Positions 53,701 to 63,800 of a stretch of DNA of 64,000 bases are shown here, piece by piece. A program made the position numbers and the translations under genes. Within the stretch, counting starts at the first letter, position 1; every line of letters starts with the position of its first letter. The notes below the pieces were generated by a model. It saw only the letters and a program-made list of their open reading frames with translations, had not been told where the DNA came from and did no database searches. This stretch comes from Closterium sp. Naga37s-1 (lineage: Eukaryota; Streptophyta; Zygnematophyceae; Desmidiales; Closteriaceae), in contig CANJKZ010000010.1 in NCBI GenBank assembly GCA_947471745.1, positions 6,464,501 through 6,528,500 of the forward strand. The letters are read 5' to 3'.

Positions 53701-56700
53701 CCTCAAGGGATTCTGGTGCCAGCAAATACTCTTTAAGTTTGAACCAAACGTGGTATAATCTGTCACACACGAAGCAGTTAGTGTGTTACACTATGAAGCA
53801 TATCAGGTACGATAGTTTAAACTCGCATAAATCAGTGAGGGATGATAAGAAGAAGCATGATTGCCAAGGCAATGCAAGCTGAATGTCAGTCACGTGTGGA
53901 AAACGGAACCCATGGAGGAGATGAGATGAGACGTAAGGTCAGACGGGGGAATGGATTGCCCGAGATGGTGTGAAAAATGAATATTAGACAAACTCGTACT
54001 CAATTCAAACGGCCCGATTAGCATTTGCACTTAACATATAGCAGCTATTCGGTCCGAATCCGTAAAATATTTACGAAGAATTCACATTTGACTCGCACTC
54101 TGTTTTACAGGCTTAGGAGGATGGAGGGAGTGTGCGCTTGAGAGGGAGTGTGCGCTTGAGAGGGAGTGTGCACTTGAGAGGGAGTGTGCGCTTGAGAGGG
54201 AGCGCTGCAGCAGACACCTTCCCTGGCTCACTCACACTCCTTACCTCCCCTGCACTCACCACTGCCTCATGCCTGCACTCACCACTGCCTCATGCCTGCA
54301 CTCACCACTGCCTCATGCCTGCACTCACCACTGCCTCATGCCTGCACTCACCACTGCCTCATGCCTGCACTCACCTCTGCCTCATGCCTGCACTCACCAC
54401 TGCCTCATGCCTGCACTCACCACTGCCTCATGCCTGCACTCACCACTGCCTCATGCCTGCACTCTCCACTGCCTCATGCCTGCACTCACCACTGCCTCAT
54501 GCCTGCACTCACCACTGCCTCATGCCTGCACTCACCACTGCCTCATGGCTGCACTCACCACTGCCTCATGCCTGCACTCACCACTGCCTCATGCCTGCAC
54601 TCACCACTGCCTCATGCCTGCACTCACCACTGCCTCATGCCTGCACTCACCACTGCCTCATGCCTGCACTCACCACTGCCTCATGCCTGCACTCACCACT
54701 GCCTCATGCCTGCACTCACCACTGCCTCATGCCTGCACTCACCACTGCCTCATGCCTGCACTCACCACTGCCTCATGCCTGCACTCACCACTGCCTCATG
54801 CCTGCACTCACCACTGCCTCATGCCTGCACTCACCTCTGCCTCATGCCTGCACTCACCACTGCCTCATGCCTGCACTCACCACTGCCTCATGCCTGCACT
54901 CACCACTGCCTCATGCCTGCACTCACCACTGCCTCGTGCCTGCACTCACCACTGCCTCATGCCTGCACTCACCACTGCCTCATGCCTGCGCTCACCACTG
55001 CCTCATGGCTGCACTCACCACTGCCTCATGCCTGCACTCACCACTGCCTCATGCCTGCACTCACCACTGCCTCATGCCTGCACTCACCACTGCCTCATGG
55101 CTGCACTCACCACTGCCTCATGCCTGCACTCACCACTGCCTCATGCCTGCACTCACCACTGCCTCATGCCTGCACTCACCACTGCCTCATGCCTGCACTC
55201 ACCACTGCCTCATGCCTGCACTCACCACTGCCGCATGCCTGCACTCACCACTGCCTCATGCCTGCACTCACCACTGCCTCATGCCTGCACTCACCACTGC
55301 CTCATGCCTGCACTCACCACTGCCGCATGCCTGCACTCACCACTGCCTCATGCCTGCACTCACCACTGCCTCATGGCTGCACTCACCACTGCCTCATGCC
55401 TGCACTCACCACTGCCTCATGCCTGCACTCACCACTGCCTCATGCCTGCACTCACCACTGCCTCATGCCTGCACTCACCACTGCCGCATGCCTGCACTCA
55501 CCACTGCCTCATGCCTGCACTCACCACTGCCGCATGGCTGCGCGCGCCGCATCCATGGCCTTGGCCTGCTGCTGCTCCATCCACCTGGTAGCCATGCAGG
55601 GGCGCATAAGCAGGGGCGCACAAGCATGGACGTGATGAGGTGTGGCGGGCGAACCCATCTACGGTGGCTGGCTGACAGGCACCTCTGAATATCTCGCCCT
55701 CCCTGCTGACTCGCTCCTCACTTCCACCTCGCCCCTTCCCTCCTCAAACCCCCCCCTCCCCTTCTCCCGCAACACTCTCTCACCACTTCTTGATTCTTCC
55801 CGCTCCCCTTGCCTTCACCCTACCTCCTCGCTCCCCTCCTCCACCCTCCCTTCCCTCCCTCTCTCTCCTCCTCCCGCCCTCCCTCTCTCCCCACCCCCCT
55901 CCCGCCCTTCCTCTTTCCTTCCCCCTCTCCCCTTTCCCCCCACTCACCACGTCCTCATCTGCGCGCGGGCAGCATCCATACCCGCCTTCTCGCCCTTGCC
56001 CGCCTGCTGTGCCGCCCACCTGGTGTCCGAGGGGGGACGGAGAGGCGCAACAACAGCAAACGGGAGGGCGGGCCGAGGAGGGGCATGGGGTGGAGTGTGG
56101 GGCAATGCGGAAGGAGAAGCATAAGAAGAATCTCAGCATGTGCAGGCATGAATGAGCGCCGCCCCAGCTCAAGGGCGGGACGGACCGCCAGCTTCAAAGA
56201 CTCCGCCCGCCGGGCCACCTGCGGGCCGGCATCCCCACGGCCGGCATCCCCACGGCCGGCATCCCCACGGCCGGCATCCCCACGGCCGGCATCCCCACGG
56301 CCGGCATCCCCACGGCCGGCATCCCCACGGCCGGCATCCCCACGGCCGGCATCCCCACGGCCGGCATCCCCACGGCCGGCATCCCCACGGCCGGCATCCC
56401 CACGGCCGGCATCCCCACGGCCGGCATCCCCACGGCCGGCATCCCCACGGCCGGCATCCCCACGGCCGGCATCCCCACGGCCGGCATCCCCACGGCCGGC
56501 ATCCCCACGGCCGGCATCCCCACGGCCGGCATCCCCACGGCCGGCATCCCCACGGCCGGCATCCCCACGGCCGGCGGCTCGGACCGGTAGCAGGCCGGGT
56601 GTCTCGGTGTGCGTGGGCCGGCAAGTAATGGTGACGCGCACGTCAGTTGCGGTGAAGAGTGAGTGAGTCACGGGTGCAACTCATCCTCGCGTTCCACCCA

Positions 56701-57806
56701 CCTCACCATCCCTGCTCTCGCACTCCTCTTCCTATCACCTCGTGTGCCCCTCCCTGCCATTTGCACCAGCCACGCATCACACCCCCGCCACCGCTCCCCC
56801 TCACCCCTCCCCCAACCCATCCCACCGTCCCCCACGTGTGCGCTCACCCCTCCCCCACGTGTGCGCTCACCCCTCCCCCATGAGTGCGCTCACCCCTCCC
56901 CCATGAGTGCGCTCACCCCTCCCCCATGAGTGCGCTCACCCCTCCCCCATGAGTGCGCTCACCCCTCCCCCATGAGTGCGCTCACCCCTCCCCCATGAGT
57001 GCGCTCACCCCTCCCCCATGAGTGCGCTCACCCCTCCCCCATGAGTGCGCTCACCCCTCCCCCATGAGTGCGCTCACCCCTCCCCCATGAGTGCGCTCAC
57101 CCCTCCCCCATGAGTGCGCTCACCCCTCCCCCATGAGTGCGCTCACCCCTCCCCCATGAGTGCGCTCACCCCTCCCCCATGAGTGCGCTCACCCCTCCCC
57201 CATGAGTGCGCTCACCCCTCCCCCATGAGTGCGCTCACCCCTCCCCCATGAGTGCGCTCACCCCTCCCCCATGAGTGCGCTCACCCCTCCCCCATGAGTG
57301 CGCTCACCCCTCCCCCATGAGTGCGCTCACCCCTCCCCCATGAGTGCGCTCACCCCTCCCCCATGAGTGCGCTCACCCCTCCCCCATGAGTGCGCTCACC
57401 CCTCCCCCATGAGTGCGCTCACCCCTCCCCCATGAGTGCGCTCACCCCTCCCCCATGAGTGCGCTCACCCCTCCCCCATGAGTGCGCTCACCCCTCCCCC
57501 ATGAGTGCGCTCACCCCTCCCCCATGAGTGCGCTCACCCCTCCCCCATGAGTGCGCTCACCCCTCCCCCACGTGTGCGCTCACCCCTCCCCCATGAGTGC
57601 GCTCACCCCTCCCCCATGAGTGCGCTCACCCCTCCCCCATGAGTGCGCTCAGCCCTCCCCCATTAGTGCGCTCAGCTCACCACGCCCTCATCTCAGCGCG
57701 CGCAGCATCCATGCTCGCCTGCGCCCCCTCCCCCTCCCCGTCCGCCACGGCCACCGCCCCCTGGCCGCCCCGCTGCCCTGCCTTGGCCGCCTGCTGCGCC
57801 TGCCAC
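46441..57806 (-). CDS. FHA-domain protein with an array of 20-residue Trp-Trp repeats (5' end off window)
   Basis: Visible exons in order: 57,681-57,806; 55,948-56,019; 55,525-55,584; 53,567-53,626; 53,165-53,224; 52,889-52,969; 52,170-52,229; 51,053-51,112; 49,814-49,882; 48,982-49,083; 48,642-48,810; 47,922-48,079; 47,537-47,747; 47,300-47,415; 46,688-46,754; 46,441-46,479 (stop TGA). All have AG acceptors and GT donors, and the phases agree to give 502 residues. The first ten exons start by completing a Trp codon and end in TG, so every junction rebuilds TGG. Each encodes a variant of WWVQQQQGKAMDAARAEMRQ, probably helical. Two further exons are acidic and charged-helical (EGDLSEDELIASDDEEQM; MERAVIEREMTRYRARREAK). 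The last four form an FHA domain. FHA domains bind phosphothreonine peptides; partner and location are unknown. Most introns hold minisatellites. The start codon lies beyond 64,000 or past the 18-bp array. Confidence 0.8.
46997..47206. repeat. 14-bp minisatellite in an FHA-gene intron, about 15 copies
   Basis: Plus-strand unit GCATGGCAGAGAGA, with occasional ACGGCAG variants. It lies in the intron between exons 46,688-46,754 and 47,300-47,415. The open frames that cross it are repeat artefacts. Confidence 0.9.
48417..48641. repeat. 19-bp minisatellite beginning at a splice donor
   Basis: Plus-strand unit GCTGCACGCCATGCCATGC, about 11 copies with length variants. In gene sense the array starts immediately at the donor of exon 48,642-48,810 (GTACGCGTGCACC), and the units repeat GTGCA-type sequence. 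Confidence 0.9.
49140..49400. other. Intron segment with short inverted repeats
   Basis: Between exons 48,982-49,083 and 49,814-49,882. It contains local inverted sequences such as GCGAGAGT/ACTCTCGC (49,189-49,207) and GGCGAGT/ACTCGCC (49,253-49,270). It may be a decayed MITE, but no clear ends or target duplication are seen. Confidence 0.3.
49487..49790. repeat. 12-13-bp CATGCACCCCCC minisatellite next to a splice donor
   Basis: About 24 copies of CATGCACCCCCC with CCCGTG variants. In gene sense (GGGGGGTGCATG) it starts about 25 bp downstream of the donor of exon 49,814-49,882, whose junction reads GCATG|GTGGGTGCC, very like the unit. Confidence 0.9.
49990..50697. mobile_element. Possible decayed mobile element with TGTTGGATC inverted ends
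   Basis: The left end reads TGTTGGATC and the right end GATCCAACA. Inside are several CGTCCGGACG-like palindromic pieces and a 28-codon frame starting at the ATG at 50,415. The TG...CA ends suggest an LTR-type or TRIM remnant, but I find no target duplication and no second LTR. It lies in the intron between exons 49,814-49,882 and 51,053-51,112. Confidence 0.3.
51503..51643. mobile_element. Short PIF/Harbinger-like MITE (141 bp), TAA duplication
   Basis: The left end is GGGCGTGTTCCTACG; the right end is the complement of GGGCGTGCTCCTACG, one mismatch in 15. TAA flanks both sides (51,500-51,502 and 51,644-51,646). Ends and duplication match the Tourist type. It lies in an intron of the FHA gene and has no coding capacity. 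Confidence 0.85.
51647..52169. other. Intron sequence without recognised feature
   Basis: The rest of the intron between exons 51,053-51,112 and 52,170-52,229. One short direct repeat (CACAGCTTATGCGGTGAACA, about 51,950-51,990) occurs twice. Nothing else is seen. Confidence 0.4.
54117..54205. repeat. 18-bp minisatellite, 4-5 copies
   Basis: Plus-strand unit GCGCTTGAGAGGGAGTGT, with one CACTTGAG variant. It sits just before the 23-bp array in the same intron of the FHA gene. Confidence 0.85.
54249..55524. repeat. 23-bp minisatellite copied from an exon-intron junction, about 55 copies
   Basis: In gene sense each unit contains ATGAGGCAGTG|GTGAGTGCAG. The first part equals the last codons of the 60-nt exons (M-R-Q-W), and GTGAGT is their splice donor. 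The array abuts the donor of exon 55,525-55,584, whose own end reads ATGCGGCAGTG|GTGAGTGCAG. Variants (CGTGCC, CATGGC, GCCGCATGC) are scattered. Each unit therefore carries a good donor and a CAG that could act as acceptor. Long open frames in all three plus-strand phases are artefacts. Confidence 0.93.
56222..56577. repeat. 15-bp GGCCGGCATCCCCAC minisatellite, about 23 copies
   Basis: Near-perfect direct repeats lie in the intron between exons 55,948-56,019 and 57,681-57,806. Every unit carries a GCCGGC palindrome (NaeI site) and CpG pairs. Copies are almost free of substitutions, pointing to recent expansion or homogenisation. Frames through it are open on both strands because 15 is a multiple of three. 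Confidence 0.95.
56815..57668. repeat. 23-bp minisatellite at the donor of exon 57,681-57,806, about 37 copies
   Basis: Plus-strand unit contains GTGCGCTCACCCCTCCCCCA followed by TGA. In gene sense it starts GTGAGCGCACTCATGGGGGA, so each copy begins with a donor-like GTGAGC. The real donor at 57,680 is GTGAGCTGAGCGCACT, and the array begins about a dozen bases inside the intron. A few units have CACGTGT in place of CATGAGT at both edges. Confidence 0.93.
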
Positions 57807-57898
57807 CTGCGCCACGCGCGGAGAGACAGCATGAGCGCGCGGGAAACATTGGGGAGAGGCGAACAACGGTAGAGTTGCGAGCGCGCTTGGCAGGGTGG

Positions 57899-60800
57899 CG
57901 TGCAGGAGAGCATGGGAGTGCAGGAGAGCATGGGAGTGCGGGAGAGCATGGGAGTGCGGGAGAGCATGGGAGTGCGGGAGAGCATGGGAGTGCGGGAGAG
58001 CATGGGAGTGCGGGAGAGCATGGGAGTGCGGGAGAGCATGGGAGTGCGGGAGAGCATGGGAGTGCGGGAGAGCATGGGAGTGCGGGATATCATGGGAGTG
58101 CGGGAGAGCATGGGAGTGCGGGAGAGCATGGGAGTGCGGGATATCATGGGAGTGCGGGAGAGCATGGGAGTGCGGGAGAGCATGGGAGTGCGGGATATCA
58201 TGGGAGTGCGGGAGAGCATGGGAGTGCGGGAGAGCATGGGAGTGCGGGATATCATGGGAGTGCGGGAGAGCATGGGAGTGCGGGAGAGCATGGGAGTGCG
58301 GGAGAGCATGGGAGTGCGGGAGAGCATGGGAGTGCGGGATAGCATGGGAGTGCGGGATATCATGGGAGTGCGGGAGAGCATGGGAGTGCGGGAGAGCATG
58401 GGAGTGCGGGAGAGCATGGGAGTGCGGGAGAGCATGGGAGTGCGGGATATCATGGGAGTGCGGGAGAGCATGGGAGTGCGGGAGAGCATGGGAGTGCGGG
58501 ATATCATGGGAGTGCGGGAGAGCATGGGAGTGCGGGATATCATGGGAGTGCGGGAGAGCATGGGAGTGCGGGAGAGCATGGGAGTGCGGGATATCATGGG
58601 AGTGCGGGAGAGCATGGGAGTGCGGGAGAGCATGGGAGTGCGGGATATCATGGGAGTGCGGGAGAGCATGGGAGTGCGGGAGAGCATGGGAGTGCGGGAG
58701 AGCATGGGAGTGCGGGAGAGCATGGGAGTGCGGGATAGCATGGGAGTGCGGGATATCATGGGAGTGCGGGAGAGCATGGGAGTGCGGGAGAGCATGGGAG
58801 TGCGGGAGAGCATGGGAGTGCGGGAGAGCATGGGAGTGCGGGATATCATGGGAGTGCGGGAGAGCATGGGAGTGCGGGAGAGCATGGGAGTGCGGGATAT
58901 CATGGGAGTGCGGGAGAGCATGGGAGTGCGGGAGAGCATGGGAGTGCGGGATATCATGGGAGTGCGGGAGAGCATGGGAGTGCGGGAGAGCATGGGAGTG
59001 CGGGATATCATGGGAGTGCGGGAGAGCATGGGAGTGCGGGATATCATGGGAGTGCGGGAGAGCATGGGAGTGCGGGAGAGCATGGGAGTGCGGGATATCA
59101 TGGGAGTGCGGGAGAGCATGGGAGTGCGGGAGAGCATGGGAGTGCGGGATATCATGGGAGTGCGGGAGAGCATGGGAGTGCGGGAGAGCATGGGAGTGCG
59201 GGATATCATGGGAGTGCGGGAGAGCATGGGAGTGCGGGAGAGCATGGGAGTGCGGGAGAGCATGGGAGTGCGGGAGAGCATGGGAGTGCGGGATAGCATG
59301 GGAGTGCGGGATATCATGGGAGTGCGGGAGAGCATGGGAGTGCGGGAGAGCATGGGAGTGCGGGAGAGCATGGGAGTGCGGGAGAGCATGGGAGTGCGGG
59401 ATATCATGGGAGTGCGGGAGAGCATGGGAGTGCGGGAGAGCATGGGAGTGCGGGATATCATGGGAGTGCGGGAGAGCATGGGAGTGCGGGAGAGCATGGG
59501 AGTGCGGGATATCATGGGAGTGCGGGAGAGCATGGGAGTGCGGGAGAGCATGGGAGTGCGGGATATCATGGGAGTGCGGGACATGGGAGTGCGGGAGAGC
59601 ATGGGAGTGCGGGAGAGCATGGGAGTGCGGGAGAGCATGGGAGTGCGGGAGAGCATGGGAGTGCGGGATATCATGGGAGTGCGGGAGAGCATGGGAGTGC
59701 GGGATATCATGGGAGTGCGGGAGAGCATGGGAGTGCGGGAGAGCATGGGAGTGCGGGATATCATGGGAGTGCGGGAGAGCATGGGAGTGCGGGAGAGCAT
59801 GGGAGTGCGGGATATCATGGGAGTGCGGGAGAGCATGGGAGTGCGGGAGAGCATGGGAGTGCGGGAGAGCATGGGAGTGCGGGATATCATGGGAGTGCGG
59901 GAGAGCATGGGAGTGCGGGAGAGCATGGGAGTGCGGGATATCATGGGAGTGCGGGAGAGCATGGGAGTGCGGGAGAGCATGGGAGTGCGGGATATCATGG
60001 GAGTGCGGGAGAGCATGGGAGTGCGGGAGAGCATGGGAGTGCGGGAGAGCATGGGAGTGCGGGAGAGCATGGGAGTGCGGGATAGCATGGGAGTGCGGGA
60101 TATCATGGGAGTGCGGGAGAGCATGGGAGTGCGGGAGAGCATGGGAGTGCGGGAGAGCATGGGAGTGCGGGAGAGCATGGGAGTGCGGGATATCATGGGA
60201 GTGCGGGAGAGCATGGGAGTGCGGGAGAGCATGGGAGTGCGGGATATCATGGGAGTGCGGGAGAGCATGGGAGTGCGGGAGAGCATGGGAGTGCGGGATA
60301 TCATGGGAGTGCGGGAGAGCATGGGAGTGCGGGAGAGCATGGGAGTGCGGGATATCATGGGAGTGCGGGAGAGCATGGGAGTGCGGGATATCATGGGAGT
60401 GCGGGAGAGCATGGGAGTGCGGGAGAGCATGGGAGTGCGGGATATCATGGGAGTGCGGGAGAGCATGGGAGTGCGGGAGAGCATGGGAGTGTGGGATATC
60501 ATGGGAGTGCGGGAGAGCATGGGAGTGCGGGAGAGCATGGGAGTGCGGGATATCATGGGAGTGCGGGAGAGCATGGGAGTGCGGGAGAGCATGGGAGTGC
60601 GGGAGAGCATGGGAGTGCGGGAGAGCATGGGAGTGCGGGATAGCATGGGAGTGCGGGATCTCATGGGAGTGCGGGAGAGCATGGGAGTGCGGGAGAGCAT
60701 GGGAGTGCGGGAGAGCATGGGAGTGCGGGAGAGCATGGGAGTGCGGGATATCATGGGAGTGCGGGAGAGCATGGGAGTGCGGGAGAGCATGGGAGTGCGG

Positions 60801-63800
60801 GATATCATGGGAGTGCGGGAGAGCATGGGAGTGCGGGAGAGCATGGGAGTGCGGGATATCATGGGAGTGCGGGAGAGCATGGGAGTGCGGGAGAGCATGG
60901 GAGTGCGGGATATCATGGGAGTGCGGGAGAGCATGGGAGTGCGGGAGAGCATGGGAGTGCGGGAGAGCATGGGAGTGCGGGAGAGCATGGGAGTGCGGGA
61001 TATCATGGGAGTGCGGGAGAGCATGGGAGTGCGGGATATCATGGGAGTGCGGGAGAGCATGGGAGTGCGGGAGAGCATGGGAGTGCGGGATATCATGGGA
61101 GTGCGGGAGAGCATGGGAGTGCGGGAGAGCATGGGAGTGCGGGATATCATGGGAGTGCGGGAGAGCATGGGAGTGCGGGAGAGCATGGGAGTGCGGGAGA
61201 GCATGGGAGTGCGGGATATCATGGGAGTGCGGGAGAGCATGGGAGTGCGGGAGAGCATGGGAGTGCGGGATATCATGGGAGTGCGGGAGAGCATGGGAGT
61301 GCGGGAGAGCATGGGAGTGCGGGAGAGCATGGGAGTGCGGGAGAGCATGGGAGTGCGGGATATCATGGGAGTGCGGGAGAGCATGGGAGTGCGGGAGAGC
61401 ATGGGAGTGCGGGATATCATGGGAGTGCGGGAGAGCATGGGAGTGCGGGAGAGCATGGGAGTGCGGGATATCATGGAGTGCGGGAGAGCATGGGAGTGCG
61501 GGAGAGCATGGGAGTGCGGGATATCATGGGAGTGCGGGCATGGGAGTGCGGGATATCATGGGAGTGCGGGAGAGCATGGGAGTGCGGGATATCATGGGAG
61601 TGCGGGAGAGCATGGGAGTGCGGGATATCATGGGAGTGCGGGAGAGCATGGGAGTGCGGGAGAGCATGGGAGTGCGGGATATCATGGGAGTGCGGGAGAG
61701 CATGGGAGTGCGGGAGAGCATGGGAGTGCGGGAGAGCATGGGAGTGCGGGAGAGCATGGGAGTGCGGGATATCATGGGAGTGCGGGAGAGCATGGGAGTG
61801 CGGGAGAGCATGGGAGTGCGGGATATCATGGGAGTGCGGGAGAGCATGGGAGTGCGGGAGAGCATGGGAGTGCGGGATATCATGGGAGTGCGGGAGAGCA
61901 TGGGAGTGCGGGAGAGCATGGGAGTGCGGGATATCATGGGAGTGCGGGAGAGCATGGGAGTGCGGGAGAGCATGGGAGTGCGGGAGAGCATGGGAGTGCG
62001 GGAGAGCATGGGAGTGCGGGATATCATGGGAGTGCGGGAGAGCATGGGAGTGCGGGAGAGCATGGGAGTGCGGGATATCATGGGAGTGCGGGAGAGCATG
62101 GGAGTGCGGGAGAGCATGGGAGTGCGGGATATCATGGGAGTGCGGGAGAGCATGGGAGTGCGGGAGAGCATGGGAGTGCGGGAGAGCATGGGAGTGCGGG
62201 ATATCATGGGAGTGCGGGAGAGCATGGGAGTGCGGGAGAGCATGGGAGTGCGGGATATCATGGGAGTGCGGGAGAGCATGGGAGTGCGGGAGAGCATGGG
62301 AGTGCGGGAGAGCATGGGAGTGCGGGATATCATGGGAGTGCGGGAGAGCATGGGAGTGCGGGAGAGCATGGGAGTGCGGGATATCATGGGAGTGCGGGAG
62401 AGCATGGGAGTGCGGGAGAGCATGGGAGTGCGGGATATCATGGGAGTGCGGGAGAGCATGGGAGTGCGGGAGAGCATGGGAGTGCGGGAGAGCATGGGAG
62501 TGCGGGAGAGCATGGGAGTGCGGGATATCATGGGAGTGCGGGAGAGCATGGGAGTGCGGGAGAGCATGGGAGTGCGGGATATCATGGGAGTGCGGGAGAG
62601 CATGGGAGTGCGGGAGAGCATGGGAGTGCGGGATATCATGGGAGTGCGGGAGAGCATGGGAGTGCGGGAGAGCATGGGAGTGCGGGATATCATGGGAGTG
62701 CGGGAGAGCATGGGAGTGCGGGAGAGCATGGGAGTGCGGGAGAGCATGGGAGTGCGGGAGAGCATGGGAGTGCGGGAGAGCATGGGAGTGCGGGATATCA
62801 TGGGAGTGCGGGAGAGCATGGGAGTGCGGGAGAGCATGGGAGTGCGGGATATCATGGGAGTGCGGGAGAGCATGGGAGTGCGGGAGAGCATGGGAGTGCG
62901 GGATATCATGGGAGTGCGGGAGAGCATGGGAGTGCGGGAGAGCATGGGAGTGCGGGAGAGCATGGGAGTGCGGGATATCATGGGAGTGCGGGAGAGCATG
63001 GGAGTGCGGGAGAGCATGGGAGTGCGGGATATCATGGGAGTGCGGGAGAGCATGGGAGTGCGGGAGAGCATGGGAGTGCGGGAGAGCATGGGAGTGCGGG
63101 AGAGCATGGGAGTGCGGGAGAGCATGGGAGTGCGGGATATCATGGGAGTGCGGGAGAGCATGGGAGTGCGGGAGAGCATGGGAGTGCGGGATATCATGGG
63201 AGTGCGGGAGAGCATGGGAGTGCGGGAGAGCATGGGAGTGCGGGAGAGCATGGGAGTGCGGGATATCATGGGAGTGCGGGAGAGCATGGGAGTGCGGGAG
63301 AGCATGGGAGTGCGGGAGAGCATGGGAGTGCGGGAGAGCATGGGAGTGCGGGATATCATGGGAGTGCGGGAGAGCATGGGAGTGCGGGAGAGCATGGGAG
63401 TGCGGGATATCATGGGAGTGCGGGAGAGCATGGGAGTGCGGGAGAGCATGGGAGTGCGGGATATCATGGGAGTGCGGGAGAGCATGGGAGTGCGGGAGAG
63501 CATGGGAGTGCGGGAGAGCATGGGAGTGCGGGATATCATGGGAGTGCGGGAGAGCATGGGAGTGCGGGAGAGCATGGGAGTGCGGGATATCATGGGAGTG
63601 CGGGAGAGCATGGGAGTGCGGGAGAGCATGGGAGTGCGGGAGAGCATGGGAGTGCGGGATATCATGGGAGTGCGGGAGAGCATGGGAGTGCGGGAGAGCA
63701 TGGGAGTGCGGGATATCATGGGAGTGCGGGAGAGCATGGGAGTGCGGGAGAGCATGGGAGTGCGGGATATCATGGGAGTGCGGGAGAGCATGGGAGTGCG

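Noticed and set aside
54132-55688. Three overlapping plus-strand frames of 440-518 codons rich in Cys and His, resembling a metal-binding repeat protein
   Set aside because: A 23-bp unit read in all three phases gives the same 23-residue product. The sequence is the antisense of a repeated splice donor, not a gene.
56152-56671. Open frames of GRHPH, GRGDA and VGMPA repeats on both strands
   Set aside because: The 15-bp unit has no stop in any frame; all frames are open at once and show no coding bias.
54249-57668. CRISPR-like arrays
   Set aside because: Repeats are direct and abut each other without unique spacers, and the window is eukaryotic.
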